Numbered from the stretch's first letter, positions 52,117 to 61,577 are shown. The stretch: DNA of 64,000 nucleotides from Arthrobacter sp. SDTb3-6 (GCF_013376095.1 NZ_JAAMFN010000014.1:31976-95975); one strand, 5' to 3'. The notes: generated from the letters alone by a model not told the origin. Numbers and translations: made by a program.

Positions 52117-52638
52117 ATGGTTGACTCGTTGACGCGCGACCAGCGCCACAAGGTCATGGCGAACATCAAGGGCAAGGACACCAAGCCGGAAATGACGGTC
52201 CGCCGCCTGCTGTTTGCGCAGGGCTACCGCTACCGGCTCCACGCGGCGGGGCTGCCCGGCAGGCCGGACATCGTGTTTGGTGCCCGCCACAAGGCCATCT
52301 TTGTCAACGGTTGCTTTTGGCACTCGCACTCCTGCCCGAACGGCACGCACAAGCCGCAAACCAATCCCGAATTTTGGGAGGCCAAGCGCAGCCGCACCGT
52401 GGAGCGGGACGCGCGGGCTCTGGCACTCCTCCACGAGCTGGGCTGGGAGGCTTTCACTGTGTGGGAATGCGAGCTGAAGTCCCTCGATGCGGTGTCCGCC
52501 GCGCTGGGCGCCTTTCTGGGACCGCCGCGGCAGTCCGGCACCGGCACTGGGAACAGCACCAGCCAAGGTGTCAATAACCATGTACCCCTGGCCCCCAGGA
52601 TGCGTCCGCCCTATGCTCAAGGGAATCGACCTATTTAG
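52117..52638 (+). CDS. vsr: Very-short-patch repair (Vsr) mismatch endonuclease
   Basis: A 173-residue Vsr nuclease, which nicks DNA beside T:G mismatches left by 5-methylcytosine deamination. The start M-V-D-S-L-T-R-D-Q-R-H-K-V-M matches the family. Conserved motifs are N-I-K-G-K-D-T-K-P-E (active-site Asp region), L-P-G-R-P-D-I-V-F, F-V-N-G-C-F-W-H, and C-P-N-G-T. A Gly/Pro/Asn-rich tail of about 40 residues is additional. No DNA cytosine methylase gene is visible nearby. Confidence 0.93.
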   Translation: MVDSLTRDQRHKVMANIKGKDTKPEMTVRRLLFAQGYRYRLHAAGLPGRPDIVFGARHKAIFVNGCFWHSHSCPNGTHKPQTNPEFWEAKRSRTVERDARALALLHELGWEAFTVWECELKSLDAVSAALGAFLGPPRQSGTGTGNSTSQGVNNHVPLAPRMRPPYAQGNRPI

Positions 52639-52698
52639 TCAACGAAAAAGGTGATTTCATTGGGGATGTCAAAGGTGGAAATGGTTCCGGACGAGACT

Positions 52699-52719
52699 GG
52701 GCAGCCGGGCAGGCTGCCC
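52699..52719. terminator. 8-bp hairpin between vsr and the desaturase gene
   Basis: GGGCAGCC pairs with GGCTGCCC across a 5-base loop, between two convergent genes. There is no U run; a bidirectional terminator is plausible. The gap 52639-52801 holds no convincing gene. Confidence 0.5.
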
Positions 52720-52801
52720 GCCACACGCAAACCATGGACACCATCGGGGTTCTGGCCCCATCAGCCCCTCCGGCAGGCACCGCTGCCCGACGATGTGGCG
52801 G

Positions 52802-53848
52802 TCACCGGAACTGGCGCAGCAGCGGGCATTCAAACGGATCTACTGCAGTGAGGCCCACCCGGTTAAGGTAGGCCACCACGATGGCGTAGGACTCCACCAG
52901 CGAGGTTTCGGTCAGTTCGATGCCGTTTCTTTCACACGTCGCGCGGACCAGTTCAGTGCTGCGCCGCAACTCGGGGCGGGCCATGTCCGGGAACAGGTGG
53001 TGCTCCACCTGGCGGTTCAGCCCGCCCAGCAGCGTGTCCATGAAGAATCCTCCGCGAATGTTCCGGCTGGTCAGCACTTGCCGGCTCAGAAAGTCCACGC
53101 GGCTGCCGGATTCCAGAATCGGCATGCCCTTGTGGTTTGGCGCGAACGACGCCCCCATGTAGAAACCGAACACTGCCATCTGTACGCCAACGAACGCCAG
53201 CGCCATGCCCCACGGCAACACGAGCAACAGCGCCGTGAGCAGGGCCCCGAAGCGCAGCACCAGCAGGCCGATCTCCACATAGCGGTAGCGCACACCGCGG
53301 CGGCCCAGCAGGGTCTTGAACGAGTCCAGCACCAGGCTGTAGCCCAGGAACAAGATGATGGGGAACAGCAGAGTGCCCTGGTGCCGCGTAAACACCGCGG
53401 CCACGCCGTGTTTGGTGGCCGCGCCCTCCTCGTGGAACACCATCACGCCGGTGTGGATGTCCGGATCCTTGCCCTTCGTGTTGGGGTTTTGGTGGTGGGC
53501 CGTATGCTTCCTGACCCACATCGCATAGCTCATGCCCACCAAAAGCGGTCCCAAAATCCGGGCGGACCAGTCGTTCATGCGCCCGGAGGCAAAGATCTGG
53601 TGGTGCGCGGCCTCATGGGCCAGGAACGCGAACTGGGTGAACAGGATGCCCAGCCCCGCCGCGATCAGCAGCTGGTACCAGGTCTGGCCCAGCAGGACGA
53701 ATCCGGTGCCGGCCGCCCCCAGGGCCAGCAGCAGTACGGCGAACACCGTCAGGTAGAACATACGACGGCGGCGCATGAGTCCCGCGGCCCGCACCGTTCG
53801 CAGCAGGGTTGAGTAGCTTTCGACAACTCGGTTTGAAGATGTGGGCAT
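52802..53848 (-). CDS. Membrane fatty acid desaturase
   Basis: A 348-residue di-iron desaturase with four main membrane helices. The three His boxes are H-E-A-A-H-H (about residue 72), H-T-A-H-H-Q (about 113) and Q-V-E-H-H-L-F (about 290). An extra N-H-K-G-M-P motif is near 240. It resembles acyl-lipid or acyl-CoA delta-type desaturases of actinobacteria. It would introduce a double bond into membrane acyl chains. Confidence 0.93.
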   Translation of the reverse strand: MPTSSNRVVESYSTLLRTVRAAGLMRRRRMFYLTVFAVLLLALGAAGTGFVLLGQTWYQLLIAAGLGILFTQFAFLAHEAAHHQIFASGRMNDWSARILGPLLVGMSYAMWVRKHTAHHQNPNTKGKDPDIHTGVMVFHEEGAATKHGVAAVFTRHQGTLLFPIILFLGYSLVLDSFKTLLGRRGVRYRYVEIGLLVLRFGALLTALLLVLPWGMALAFVGVQMAVFGFYMGASFAPNHKGMPILESGSRVDFLSRQVLTSRNIRGGFFMDTLLGGLNRQVEHHLFPDMARPELRRSTELVRATCERNGIELTETSLVESYAIVVAYLNRVGLTAVDPFECPLLRQFR

Positions 53849-53945
53849 GGTGTCACCGGCAGGGTCAGGGTCGACCGTTCAAGCCGGCAATGAAAACGCG
53901 AACTAGCGCTTCTTCCATGGTAGGTCGGCCGGCTGGGAAAGTCGC

Positions 53946-55295
53946 CTACGCACTTTTCGGCGTGATGGCCGTTTTGGGCACGATGAACACCGGCTGCCTG
54001 AGGCTGCGGAGGTTGACCCTGAGCATCAGCTGTCCACGCCGCGCCAGGACCAGGCCAATGCCGGCGGCCGCCAGGGCCGGCACGCCGCCGGCAATGAGCA
54101 TGGCCCATTGCACGCCGAGGTTTTCCGCCAGCCAGCCCATCAGCGGGCCGCCCAGCGCCTGCCCGCCAATGAGCACCATGATGTACAGGCTCATGACGCG
54201 GCCGCGGACCAGGACGTTCGTAGACATCTGCACCAGCTGGTTGGAGTTGGTCAGGAACATCAGCGAGGCAAATCCGGCCACCACCATCACCGCCCCAAAG
54301 GTGACCATGTTCGGCGACAGTGAGGCCACCATGAGCACCACGCCGTAGGCGCCGGCGGCCGTCATGACGGTCCGCAGCCGCAAGGTGGCGATGCGGGTGG
54401 AAGCCAGCGCGCCGCCCAGTGCCCCGAGCGCCACGAGCGTGTTGAGCAGTCCGTAGCCGCCGGCACCGGCGTCGAACACCTTGTTGGCGTAGGCCGCCAT
54501 GAGCACGGCCAGGCTGAGGCCGAAGACCGCGAAGAACGCCGCCATGACCGCCGGCCAGAAAATGGTGGGCTTGGCCAGGGCATAGCGGACGCCTTCCCTG
54601 AGCTGGCCCTTGGACCGCTTGACCGGGGCGGATTTGACCAGCTCGCCCGGGCGGATGAACAGGAGCGAGGTGACGGTGATGCTGCAGGCCAGGGCGTTGG
54701 CTGCGAAGGCCCAGCCCCCACCCACGGCGGTGATGAGGATCCCGCTGATGGCAGGGCCGATCATGCCGCCCATCTGAAAAATGGAGGAGTTCAGGCTGAT
54801 GGCGTTGCGCAGCTGCCGCGGCCCGACGAGTTCGTTGACGAAGACCTGGCGGGCCGGCTGGTCGGCCACCACCACCAGTCCCAGCACAAAGGCAATGACG
54901 TAAATGTGCCACACCTGCAGGTGCCCTGTCAGGGCCAGGGCAGCCATGATGGCGGCCAGGAGGCCGGCCGAGCCCTGGCTAAGCATGAGGATCAGGCGCT
55001 TGGAGCACCTGTCGGCCAGGATTCCGCCCAGCGGCATGAGCACCAGGGACGGGATGAACTGCATGAAGACCGTGATGCCCACTGCCGTGACGGAGCCGGA
55101 CAGCTCCAGGACCAGCCAGTCCTGGGCCACACGCTGCATCCACACGGCGATGACGGCGAGCAGGTTGGCTGAGGCAAAGATGCGGTAGTTGCGGATCTTG
55201 AGCGAAGAAAACGTCTGGCTCCACGGCGGACGCGTGGTGACGACGTTGATGGGCGCGGTCAGGGCAGGATGCTGTGTTGCTGGAGGGGGCGTCAA
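53946..55295 (-). CDS. MFS exporter (EntS/DHA3-like)
   Basis: A roughly 449-residue, 12-helix efflux protein. L-K-I-R-N-Y-R-I-F follows the N-terminal tail, then W-M-Q-R-V-A-Q-D-W-L-V-L and G-G-I-L-A-D-R-C-S-K-R between helices 2 and 3. A TTG at 55295 is the best guess at the start; the open frame continues to 55679 but would run across the divergent LysR gene. It is probably regulated by that LysR protein, which is divergent with a 130-base gap. The substrate is unknown. Confidence 0.75.
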   Translation of the reverse strand: MTPPPATQHPALTAPINVVTTRPPWSQTFSSLKIRNYRIFASANLLAVIAVWMQRVAQDWLVLELSGSVTAVGITVFMQFIPSLVLMPLGGILADRCSKRLILMLSQGSAGLLAAIMAALALTGHLQVWHIYVIAFVLGLVVVADQPARQVFVNELVGPRQLRNAISLNSSIFQMGGMIGPAISGILITAVGGGWAFAANALACSITVTSLLFIRPGELVKSAPVKRSKGQLREGVRYALAKPTIFWPAVMAAFFAVFGLSLAVLMAAYANKVFDAGAGGYGLLNTLVALGALGGALASTRIATLRLRTVMTAAGAYGVVLMVASLSPNMVTFGAVMVVAGFASLMFLTNSNQLVQMSTNVLVRGRVMSLYIMVLIGGQALGGPLMGWLAENLGVQWAMLIAGGVPALAAAGIGLVLARRGQLMLRVNLRSLRQPVFIVPKTAITPKSA

Positions 55296-55425
55296 GGCGA
55301 AGGTCCATCGGCTCGAAGGGGTGTGTTTTTGCTTCCCTTTAAGCCTAGGCAGCACCAGTTCATGCCAAAAGAGTATGGTGGCTATAAGTAGCATTAGGGA
55401 ACGTAATAGTAAGGCGGACCGGCGC

Positions 55426-56301
55426 ATGCATGACACACCCACCTTTGACCCTGTGCAGCTCAAGAGTTTCCTCGCCGTCGCCGAAACCCGCAACTTCACC
55501 CGCGCCGCCGAACGGCTCGGCATCAGCCAGCCCACCGTCAGCCAGCACGTGCGCAAGCTGGAGCAGGCCGCCGGGCGGGTGCTGGTGGCCCGGGACACCC
55601 GGGATGTGCGCCTGACGGACAACGGCGACGCCATGGCCGGCTTTGCGCGCACCATCCTGGCCGCGAACGACGCCGCCACGCGCTACTTTTCCGGCGCCGC
55701 CATGCGCGGACGGCTGCGCTTTGGCACGGCGGACGATCTGGCCATCACGGGCCTGCCCCGCATCCTGCGCGAATTCCGCCAGCTCTATCCGCAGATCAAC
55801 CTGGAACTGACGGTCAGCCAAAGCGACCAGCTGCACCGGCGGCTAAAGGCCGGGGCGCTGGACCTGGTGTTCGTCAAGTGGGTGTCCGGTGCCCAGGAAG
55901 GGGAAGTGGTCAAGCAGGACACCTTTGCCTGGGTGGGGCTGGAACAGACAGTCCTTGAGCCCGGCGCGCCGGTCCCCGTCATCGTGTACCCGGCGCCGAG
56001 CCTGAGCCGCAAACTGGCACTGGATGCCCTGGAGCAGGCCGGGCGCACCTGGCGCATCACCTGCTCCACGAAGCAGATCAGCGGGGTGCTGGCTGCCCTG
56101 CGCGCCGGGATCGGCATCGCCGTCATGCCGACGTCGCTGGTCCCCGACGACCTTAAGGTCATCACCCGGCGCTTCGAGCTGCCGCCCGTGGGCGACGTGG
56201 ACTTCACCCTGATCCGCAACCCGCTCGCCAACACCGAGGTGGTGGACGCGTTGACGCAGGCCATCATGGGCCGCAAGCTCACCCCGCTGAGCCGGCGGTA
56301 G
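55426..56301 (+). CDS. LysR-type transcriptional regulator
   Basis: A 291-residue LysR regulator. The N-terminal winged helix reads F-L-A-V-A-E-T-R-N-F-T-R-A-A-E-R-L-G-I-S-Q (about residues 14-34, then P-T-V-S-Q-H-V-R-K-L-E). The C-terminal two-lobed effector domain includes R-L-R-F-G-T-A-D-D-L-A-I-T-G-L-P. The ATG at 55426 gives a standard start. It is divergent from the exporter gene. An AT-rich stretch upstream (55370-55410) probably holds the promoters. Confidence 0.92.
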   Translation: MHDTPTFDPVQLKSFLAVAETRNFTRAAERLGISQPTVSQHVRKLEQAAGRVLVARDTRDVRLTDNGDAMAGFARTILAANDAATRYFSGAAMRGRLRFGTADDLAITGLPRILREFRQLYPQINLELTVSQSDQLHRRLKAGALDLVFVKWVSGAQEGEVVKQDTFAWVGLEQTVLEPGAPVPVIVYPAPSLSRKLALDALEQAGRTWRITCSTKQISGVLAALRAGIGIAVMPTSLVPDDLKVITRRFELPPVGDVDFTLIRNPLANTEVVDALTQAIMGRKLTPLSRR

Positions 56302-56358
56302 CCGCCGTAAGCGAACTCACAAATCGGCCATCCGTCGTCGCGGTAGACTGGTGGGGTT

Positions 56359-56769
56359 ATGAACCGAACCATGTTTAAGTCCAAGATCCACCGCGCCACG
56401 GTGACCCACGCCGACCTGCACTACGTCGGCTCCGTCACGGTTGACCAAGATCTGCTGGACGCCGCGGACATTTTGCCCGGCGAGCTGGTCTCCATTGTCG
56501 ACATCACCAACGGTGCCCGCCTGGAAACGTACACCATTGCCGGCGAGCGCGGCTCGGGCGTGATCGGCATCAACGGTGCCGCCGCACACCTGGTCAATGT
56601 GGGCGATCTGGTAATTATGATCACCTACGCCCAAATGTCCGACGCCGAGGCCCGCGACTATGTGCCCACCGTCGTCCACGTGGATGCGCAAAACAAGATC
56701 GTGAAGCTGGGCACCGACCCGGCCGAGGCCGTCACCGAAGGCCTGCTGCGCCCCGCCCTGGCCCTCTAG
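56359..56769 (+). CDS. panD: Aspartate 1-decarboxylase proenzyme
   Basis: A 136-residue PanD that makes beta-alanine for pantothenate. It begins [14 protein letters not shown] and has the self-cleavage site Y-V-G-S-V-T with Gly24/Ser25, Ser25 becoming the pyruvoyl group. The N-G-A-A-A-H motif (about residue 72) is also conserved. No panB or panC is adjacent. Confidence 0.97.
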   Translation: MNRTMFKSKIHRATVTHADLHYVGSVTVDQDLLDAADILPGELVSIVDITNGARLETYTIAGERGSGVIGINGAAAHLVNVGDLVIMITYAQMSDAEARDYVPTVVHVDAQNKIVKLGTDPAEAVTEGLLRPALAL

Positions 56770-56789
56770 TTTTCGCCGGCCGGGCCTGT

Positions 56790-56839
56790 CCGGTGGTCGG
56801 GCCTGTCGAGACCTGGATTTCGACAAGCTCAATCACCGG
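56790..56839. repeat. Dispersed GTCGAGAC-type inverted repeat
   Basis: Arms 56790-56813 and 56817-56839 pair at about 18 of 23 positions around a 3-base loop: a CCGGTGGTCGGGCCTGTCGA segment opposite TTTCGACAAGCTCAATCACC. It lies between convergent panD and the SDR gene and may terminate both. Related segments occur at 14762-14783 and in the array at the window end. Confidence 0.75.
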
Positions 56840-56900
56840 GCGCCTGCTCAATCACCTGACACCTTGCCCAATCACCGGACGCGGTGCCCAATCACTGGTT
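56827..56900. repeat. Four copies of a 19-20 bp CAATCACC repeat
   Basis: CAATCACC/CAATCACT recurs at 56830, 56849, 56869 and 56889 with flanking bases G-C-C/T before and a variable GC-rich remainder. The last copy includes the SDR stop codon. It looks like tandem growth from the 3' half of the neighbouring inverted repeat. Confidence 0.8.
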
Positions 56901-57758
56901 GTCCCGCCAGGAATGCGCTGGCGCATAGCCGATGACCCTGCGTGCCGCGTCGATCGCGAGCAGCGTCTCATGCCCCGAGACGTCGCGGCGCCGCTCCAGC
57001 CCCGGGAAAAACTCATCCAGCAGCTCCGCCGACGGTCGGTCCATGACCGTGTCCGCCGCCGCAATGATCAGGTTTTCGCTCCCCGTGCTCGCGGCTTCGA
57101 CGGCGTTGCGGCAGGCGGCGCCGACGTCCCGGGCGTCCACATAACCCCACAGGTTCCAGGCCCGCGAGAGGGGATCGGCCCAGAACCCCGGGACCTGCGC
57201 ATATTCGTCCGCGCTGAAGATGTTGGTCAGCCGCAGGCCCACAAACGGGATCCCCGACCAGGCGGCAAACTGGGCCGCGGCCGCCTCGCCCAGCACCTTC
57301 GAAAGAGCATACGTCGAGGAAGGGTGGGGGAAATGGGCCTCGTCGACGGGCGCATAGCGCAAGGTCCCGCCGTCGCCCGCGAAGGGCAGGCCCAGCGTGG
57401 TCTCGCTCGACGCCCACACCACGCGGGCCAGCCCCAGCGCCTGCGCGGCCAGGAACACATTGTGGTTCATCGCCGTGTTGCGGTTGAGGGTCTCGGCGGG
57501 CGGGAACATGCCCGGCTCCGGGATGTTGGCCAGATGGACCACGGCGTCCGCCCCGGTGAGCGCCTGCAGCGCCTGCCCGTAGTCGGTCAGGTCCACGCGC
57601 ATGGTGGGAGTGCCCAGGTCCGAGTTGCGGCCAACGGGCCCGGCCAGGTCACAGGCCAGGACCTGGTACCCATGGGCCAGGAACTCGGCCACCGCGGCGC
57701 GGCCGGCCTTGCCATGGGCACCGGTGACGGCGACGGTCTTGACGGGAAGGACGCTCAT
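56892..57758 (-). CDS. NAD(P)-dependent epimerase/dehydratase (extended SDR)
   Basis: A 288-residue extended SDR. The nucleotide motif G-A-H-G-K-A-G (about residues 14-20), an N-terminal Rossmann fold and the catalytic Y-A-L-S-K (about 153-157) are visible, preceded by a Ser-rich strand. It resembles sugar epimerases and uronate-dehydrogenase-like SDRs. The substrate is unclear. Confidence 0.86.
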   Translation of the reverse strand: MSVLPVKTVAVTGAHGKAGRAAVAEFLAHGYQVLACDLAGPVGRNSDLGTPTMRVDLTDYGQALQALTGADAVVHLANIPEPGMFPPAETLNRNTAMNHNVFLAAQALGLARVVWASSETTLGLPFAGDGGTLRYAPVDEAHFPHPSSTYALSKVLGEAAAAQFAAWSGIPFVGLRLTNIFSADEYAQVPGFWADPLSRAWNLWGYVDARDVGAACRNAVEAASTGSENLIIAAADTVMDRPSAELLDEFFPGLERRRDVSGHETLLAIDAARRVIGYAPAHSWRDNQ

Positions 57759-57854
57759 GCTGACTCCTGGTGGCTGGGCAATGCACGGTGAAAGGGTGTT
57801 CCCCGATTAAGCTTAGGGGGTGCCCGCCGCCCCGACCTCCCGACCGTTGCAGCC

Positions 57855-58781
57855 GTGCTAGCCGTCGTCGAGGGTTTCTCGGTGGTGTGGCTCATCATCC
57901 TGGTGGGCTGGTTCGTGGGCCGCCGGAACGTGCTGGGCGACAACGCCGCGCAGGTGCTCAGCCGGCTCTCATTCTTCGTGGCAAGCCCGGCGCTGCTGCT
58001 GGAGACCCTCGCCAAGGCGGACCTGAAACAGGTGTTTTCCGAACCGCTGCTCGTGGCTGCCGCGAGCGCCGTGTTCACCGGCCTGCTGTTCCTGCTGGTT
58101 TCCCGGTTTTGGTTCAAACGGAGCCTGAGCGAGGCACTGGTCGGGGCCATGTCTTCCTCGATTGTCAACGCCGCCAACCTGGGCATCCCCATTGCCGCCT
58201 ACGTGCTGGGCGACGCGGCGCTCATCGCGCCCGTGCTGATTTTCCAGCTGGCGTTTTACACACCCTGCTATTTACTGCTGCTCGACGCCACCACGAGCGG
58301 GCACCGGGCCACACCGGGGCGCGTCTTTTTGCAGATCTTCCGCAACCCCATGATCCTGGGCACCGTGGTGGGGCTGGTCCTGGCCGCGACCGGCTGGCGG
58401 CTGCCGTCGCTGGTGGCCGAGCCCGTCCACCTCATCGGCGGTGCCGCGATCCCCGCCATCCTCATTGCCTTTGGGATGTCGCTGGGCAGCGGCAAGCCGC
58501 TTGCGGCAGTTGACGGACGGCGGACCGACACCTTGTTGGCCACCGGCTTCAAGCTGGTGCTGCACCCCGCGGTGGCCTTCCTGCTGGGTCATCTGGTCCT
58601 GGGCATGGACGGGGCGGCGTTGTTCGCCGTCGTGGTGGCCGCGTCCCTGCCCTCGGCCCAAAATGTGTACGTGGCGGCCCAACGCTACCTGGTGGGGCTC
58701 ATCGTGGCGAAGGACACCGTGCTGCTGACCACCGTGCTGGCCATCCCGGCGATGTTCGCGGTGGCGCTGCTGTTCGGTTGA
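57855..58781 (+). CDS. AEC-family transporter
   Basis: A 308-residue membrane protein with about ten helices, starting at GTG. The N-terminus (W-L-I-I-L-V-G-W-F-V-G-R-R) and the mid-protein N-A-A-N-L-G-I-P-I-A segment are typical of the auxin-efflux-carrier family, with an inverted-repeat fold. Bacterial members export malate, malonate or amino acids. The start overlaps nothing and no operon partner is seen. Confidence 0.88.
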   Translation: MLAVVEGFSVVWLIILVGWFVGRRNVLGDNAAQVLSRLSFFVASPALLLETLAKADLKQVFSEPLLVAAASAVFTGLLFLLVSRFWFKRSLSEALVGAMSSSIVNAANLGIPIAAYVLGDAALIAPVLIFQLAFYTPCYLLLLDATTSGHRATPGRVFLQIFRNPMILGTVVGLVLAATGWRLPSLVAEPVHLIGGAAIPAILIAFGMSLGSGKPLAAVDGRRTDTLLATGFKLVLHPAVAFLLGHLVLGMDGAALFAVVVAASLPSAQNVYVAAQRYLVGLIVAKDTVLLTTVLAIPAMFAVALLFG

Positions 58782-58864
58782 CGCGCGCCACGGCGCGGGG
58801 GCCACGGCAAAGCCCTGCGGCGCCCTTGCCGCACCAAAAATGTGACGCAGGGTACGCTTTTGCC

Positions 58865-60445
58865 ATGGCTACCAACTCACCTGCAGAGACCGTCGCAACC
58901 TTCAAGGCCGGCTACACCTTCAGCGGTTCGTCCATTGCCCTGGGCGCAGCGCTCGTGGACGGGCAGGTCCACCCCGAAGCCCAAATCAGCCTGCCGCTGA
59001 CCATGATGAACCGCCACGGCCTGGTGGCCGGCGCCACGGGCACGGGCAAGACCGTGACGCTCCACATGATTGCCGAGCAGCTTTCCACAGCCGGCGTCCC
59101 CGTATTCATGGCTGACATCAAGGGCGACCTCACGGGCCTGGCCACGGCGGCGGAGGGCAGCGGCAAACTGACCGCGCGCACGCAGGCCATCGGCCAGCAG
59201 TGGGAATCGAAGGCGTTCCCGGTGGAGTTTCTGGCACTGGGCGGCGCCGGCAACGGCGTGCCGGTGCGGGCCACCATCACCAGTTTCGGCCCGGTGTTGC
59301 TTTCGCGCGTCCTGGGCCTGAATGAAACGCAGGAATCAAGCCTCCAGCTGGTGTTCCACTACGCGGACACCAAAAGCCTGGAACTGTACGACCTCAAGGA
59401 CCTGCGCGCCGTCATCCAGTTCCTCACCTCGGACGAGGGCAAGGCGGACCTGGAGGAGCTGGGCGGGCTGTCCAAGGCGACGGCCGGCGTCATCCTGCGC
59501 AACCTCATCACCCTCGACGCGCAGGGCATGAGCGATTTCTTTGGCATGCCGGAGTTCGACACCGCCGAGCTGCTGCGCACGGCCCCCGACGGCCGCGGCG
59601 TCATCACCTGCCTGGAACTGCCCAGCGTGCAGGACAAGCCGCTGCTGTTCTCCACCTTCCTGATGTGGCTGCTGGCGGACCTGTTCCGCGAGCTGCCCGA
59701 GGTGGGCGACGCCGACAAGCCCAAGCTGGTGTTCTTCTTCGACGAGGCGCACCTGCTCTTCAACGGCGCCAGCAAGGCCTTCCTGAATGCCATCACCCAG
59801 ACGGTGCGGCTGATCCGCTCCAAGGGCGTGGGCATCTTCTTCGTCACGCAGACCCCCAAGGACGTCCCCGGCGAGGTCCTCGCCCAGCTGGCCAACCGCG
59901 TCCAGCACGCCCTGCGCGCCTTCACCCCCGACGACGCGAAGGCACTCAAGGCCACCGTGTCCACCTTCCCGGTCAGCAGCTACGACCTCGAAGAAGTCCT
60001 CACCTCGGCCGGCATTGGCGAGGCCGTGGTCACCGTCATGAATGAAAACGGCGCCCCCACCCCCGTGGCACTGACCCGCATGCGCGCACCCGGCTCCGTC
60101 ATGGGGCCCAGCACCGACGCCGCCGTCAAGGCAGTGGTAGCCGCCTCGGCCCTGCTTCCCACCTACGGCACTGCCGAGGACCCGGTGTCCGCCTACGAGA
60201 AGCTCGAATCCCAGGCCGCGGCCCCCGCAACCGGCCCCGCCGTGGGCACCCCGGCGCCCCCTCCCCCGCCCACCAATCTCCCCGCCCCCAAGAACGACGG
60301 CGGCGGCGTGGGCGCCGAGGTCATGGGCGCCTTGGGCGGCGTGCTGGGAACCGGCGTGAAAAGCATGATCCGCTCCATGGGATCGCAGCTGGGCCGCAGC
60401 CTGATGCGCGACATGTTTGGCACGGCACCGCGCCGGAGGCGGTAA
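58865..60445 (+). CDS. HerA-like ATPase of the DUF853 family
   Basis: A 526-residue AAA-type ATPase. Walker A is G-A-T-G-T-G-K-T (about residues 58-65). Walker B is L-V-F-F-F-D-E-A-H. S-I-G-like F-F-V-T-Q-T-P-K-D-V-P follows. This is the bacterial DUF853/HerA-like group. The Pro-rich linker (about 440-470) and basic C-terminus are poorly conserved. HerA partners with the nuclease NurA in archaea; no NurA is seen nearby. The ATG at 58865 is preferred over an upstream ATG (58778) that overlaps the AEC gene end. Confidence 0.9.
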   Translation: MATNSPAETVATFKAGYTFSGSSIALGAALVDGQVHPEAQISLPLTMMNRHGLVAGATGTGKTVTLHMIAEQLSTAGVPVFMADIKGDLTGLATAAEGSGKLTARTQAIGQQWESKAFPVEFLALGGAGNGVPVRATITSFGPVLLSRVLGLNETQESSLQLVFHYADTKSLELYDLKDLRAVIQFLTSDEGKADLEELGGLSKATAGVILRNLITLDAQGMSDFFGMPEFDTAELLRTAPDGRGVITCLELPSVQDKPLLFSTFLMWLLADLFRELPEVGDADKPKLVFFFDEAHLLFNGASKAFLNAITQTVRLIRSKGVGIFFVTQTPKDVPGEVLAQLANRVQHALRAFTPDDAKALKATVSTFPVSSYDLEEVLTSAGIGEAVVTVMNENGAPTPVALTRMRAPGSVMGPSTDAAVKAVVAASALLPTYGTAEDPVSAYEKLESQAAAPATGPAVGTPAPPPPPTNLPAPKNDGGGVGAEVMGALGGVLGTGVKSMIRSMGSQLGRSLMRDMFGTAPRRRR

Positions 60446-60525
60446 TCGGTCCGGCCCCGCCCACAGGTCACAATGCCGTCCCCGCCCTGGGGCGGATTCC
60501 ACTGCCCCCTGCCCCAGACGGTACA

Positions 60526-61521
60526 GTGGACGGCGTGAAGAACGGGGCCCCACTCATCAAGGTTGCCGCTACGTGGCTGCTGATACTGATGCTGGCCATC
60601 GCTGCGGCCATCATCACCATCACGGTGGTGAACACCAATTCCTTCGGGCCTGCGCGGACAGTGGAAAACTACCTGGATGCGCTTCGCGCCGGCAACGGCG
60701 CCAAGGCGCTGGGCCTCCTGCATGGCAGGGTCCCCTCGGCCAACGCCGCCGTCCTGGACGGCCCTGGCCTGGCCAGGTCGCAGCAGGATTTGAAGGACGT
60801 CAAGGTTGGCGATCCCGTCGCCGGCCCGGACCACAGCCAAAAGGTGACCGTCAGCTACACGATTGGCGGCCAGGCACTGTCCAGCGACTTCAAGCTGGCG
60901 CAGGGCCCCAAGCGCTGGCTGTTCTTTGACACCTGGAGCATCGTCCCCACCACGCTGCCCGTCCTTGACGTGTCCGTGGTCAATGCCAACCAGGCGTCCG
61001 TCAACGGCGTCGATGTCAACATGCCCAACGGCAAGAATTCCTTCGCGGTGTTTTACCCCGGCAGCTACTCTGCCGACTACAAGTCGCCGCTTTTTGCCGC
61101 CCCCGCCGTCCAGCGCAGCGTGACGGACCCGCTGGTGTCCGTTCCCGCCGTCACACTGGCCACCGGGCCCACGGGCGAGCTGCTGTCCCAGGTCGGCTCC
61201 ACCATTCACAAGTACCTCGACGCGTGTGCCAAGCAGACAGTGCTTATGCCCGCCAACTGCCCGATGAGCGCGGCCACCAACAACCGCGTCGTTTCGGCGG
61301 TCAAGTGGAGCATCGTGGACTATCCCCAGGTGTCCATCACCCCCTATGGCGGCAAGTGGATCATGGCACCGCTGACGGTCCGGGCACAGGTGCAGTACCA
61401 GGAACAGGACCTTTTCACCGGGGCCGTGGCACCCTTCATGCATGCCGAGGACTTTGGCTTCACGGCCAAACTCTCGATCGCGGGCAATACGGTGGGTGTG
61501 ACACCGGTGGTCAGCTACTAA
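60526..61521 (+). CDS. Membrane-anchored hypothetical protein
   Basis: A 331-residue protein, from GTG at 60526 or a second GTG at 60535. One N-terminal membrane helix (about residues 14-38) leaves most of the chain outside. The extracellular part has repeated beta-like segments, including V-D-V-N-M-P-N-G and F-Y-P-G-S-Y-S-A-D-Y. Two Cys residues (in D-A-C-A-K and A-N-C-P-M) could form a disulfide. The pattern of a signal-anchor protein with D-A-L-R-A-G-N-G-A-K-A-L suggests an NTF2-like domain after the helix. No family is assigned. Confidence 0.65.
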   Translation: MDGVKNGAPLIKVAATWLLILMLAIAAAIITITVVNTNSFGPARTVENYLDALRAGNGAKALGLLHGRVPSANAAVLDGPGLARSQQDLKDVKVGDPVAGPDHSQKVTVSYTIGGQALSSDFKLAQGPKRWLFFDTWSIVPTTLPVLDVSVVNANQASVNGVDVNMPNGKNSFAVFYPGSYSADYKSPLFAAPAVQRSVTDPLVSVPAVTLATGPTGELLSQVGSTIHKYLDACAKQTVLMPANCPMSAATNNRVVSAVKWSIVDYPQVSITPYGGKWIMAPLTVRAQVQYQEQDLFTGAVAPFMHAEDFGFTAKLSIAGNTVGVTPVVSY

Positions 61522-61577
61522 CTCCGGCATCCGGTACGTAATTAGAGAACAGAACAATGCCCTTATTGGGGTATCCT

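Noticed and set aside
52651..52851. 66-codon frame between vsr and the desaturase
   Set aside because: It overlaps the end of the desaturase gene on the other strand and has a Pro-rich, non-conserved-looking sequence.
55296..55679. N-terminal extension of the MFS exporter frame
   Set aside because: It runs antisense through the LysR gene, whose start and helix-turn-helix are clear.
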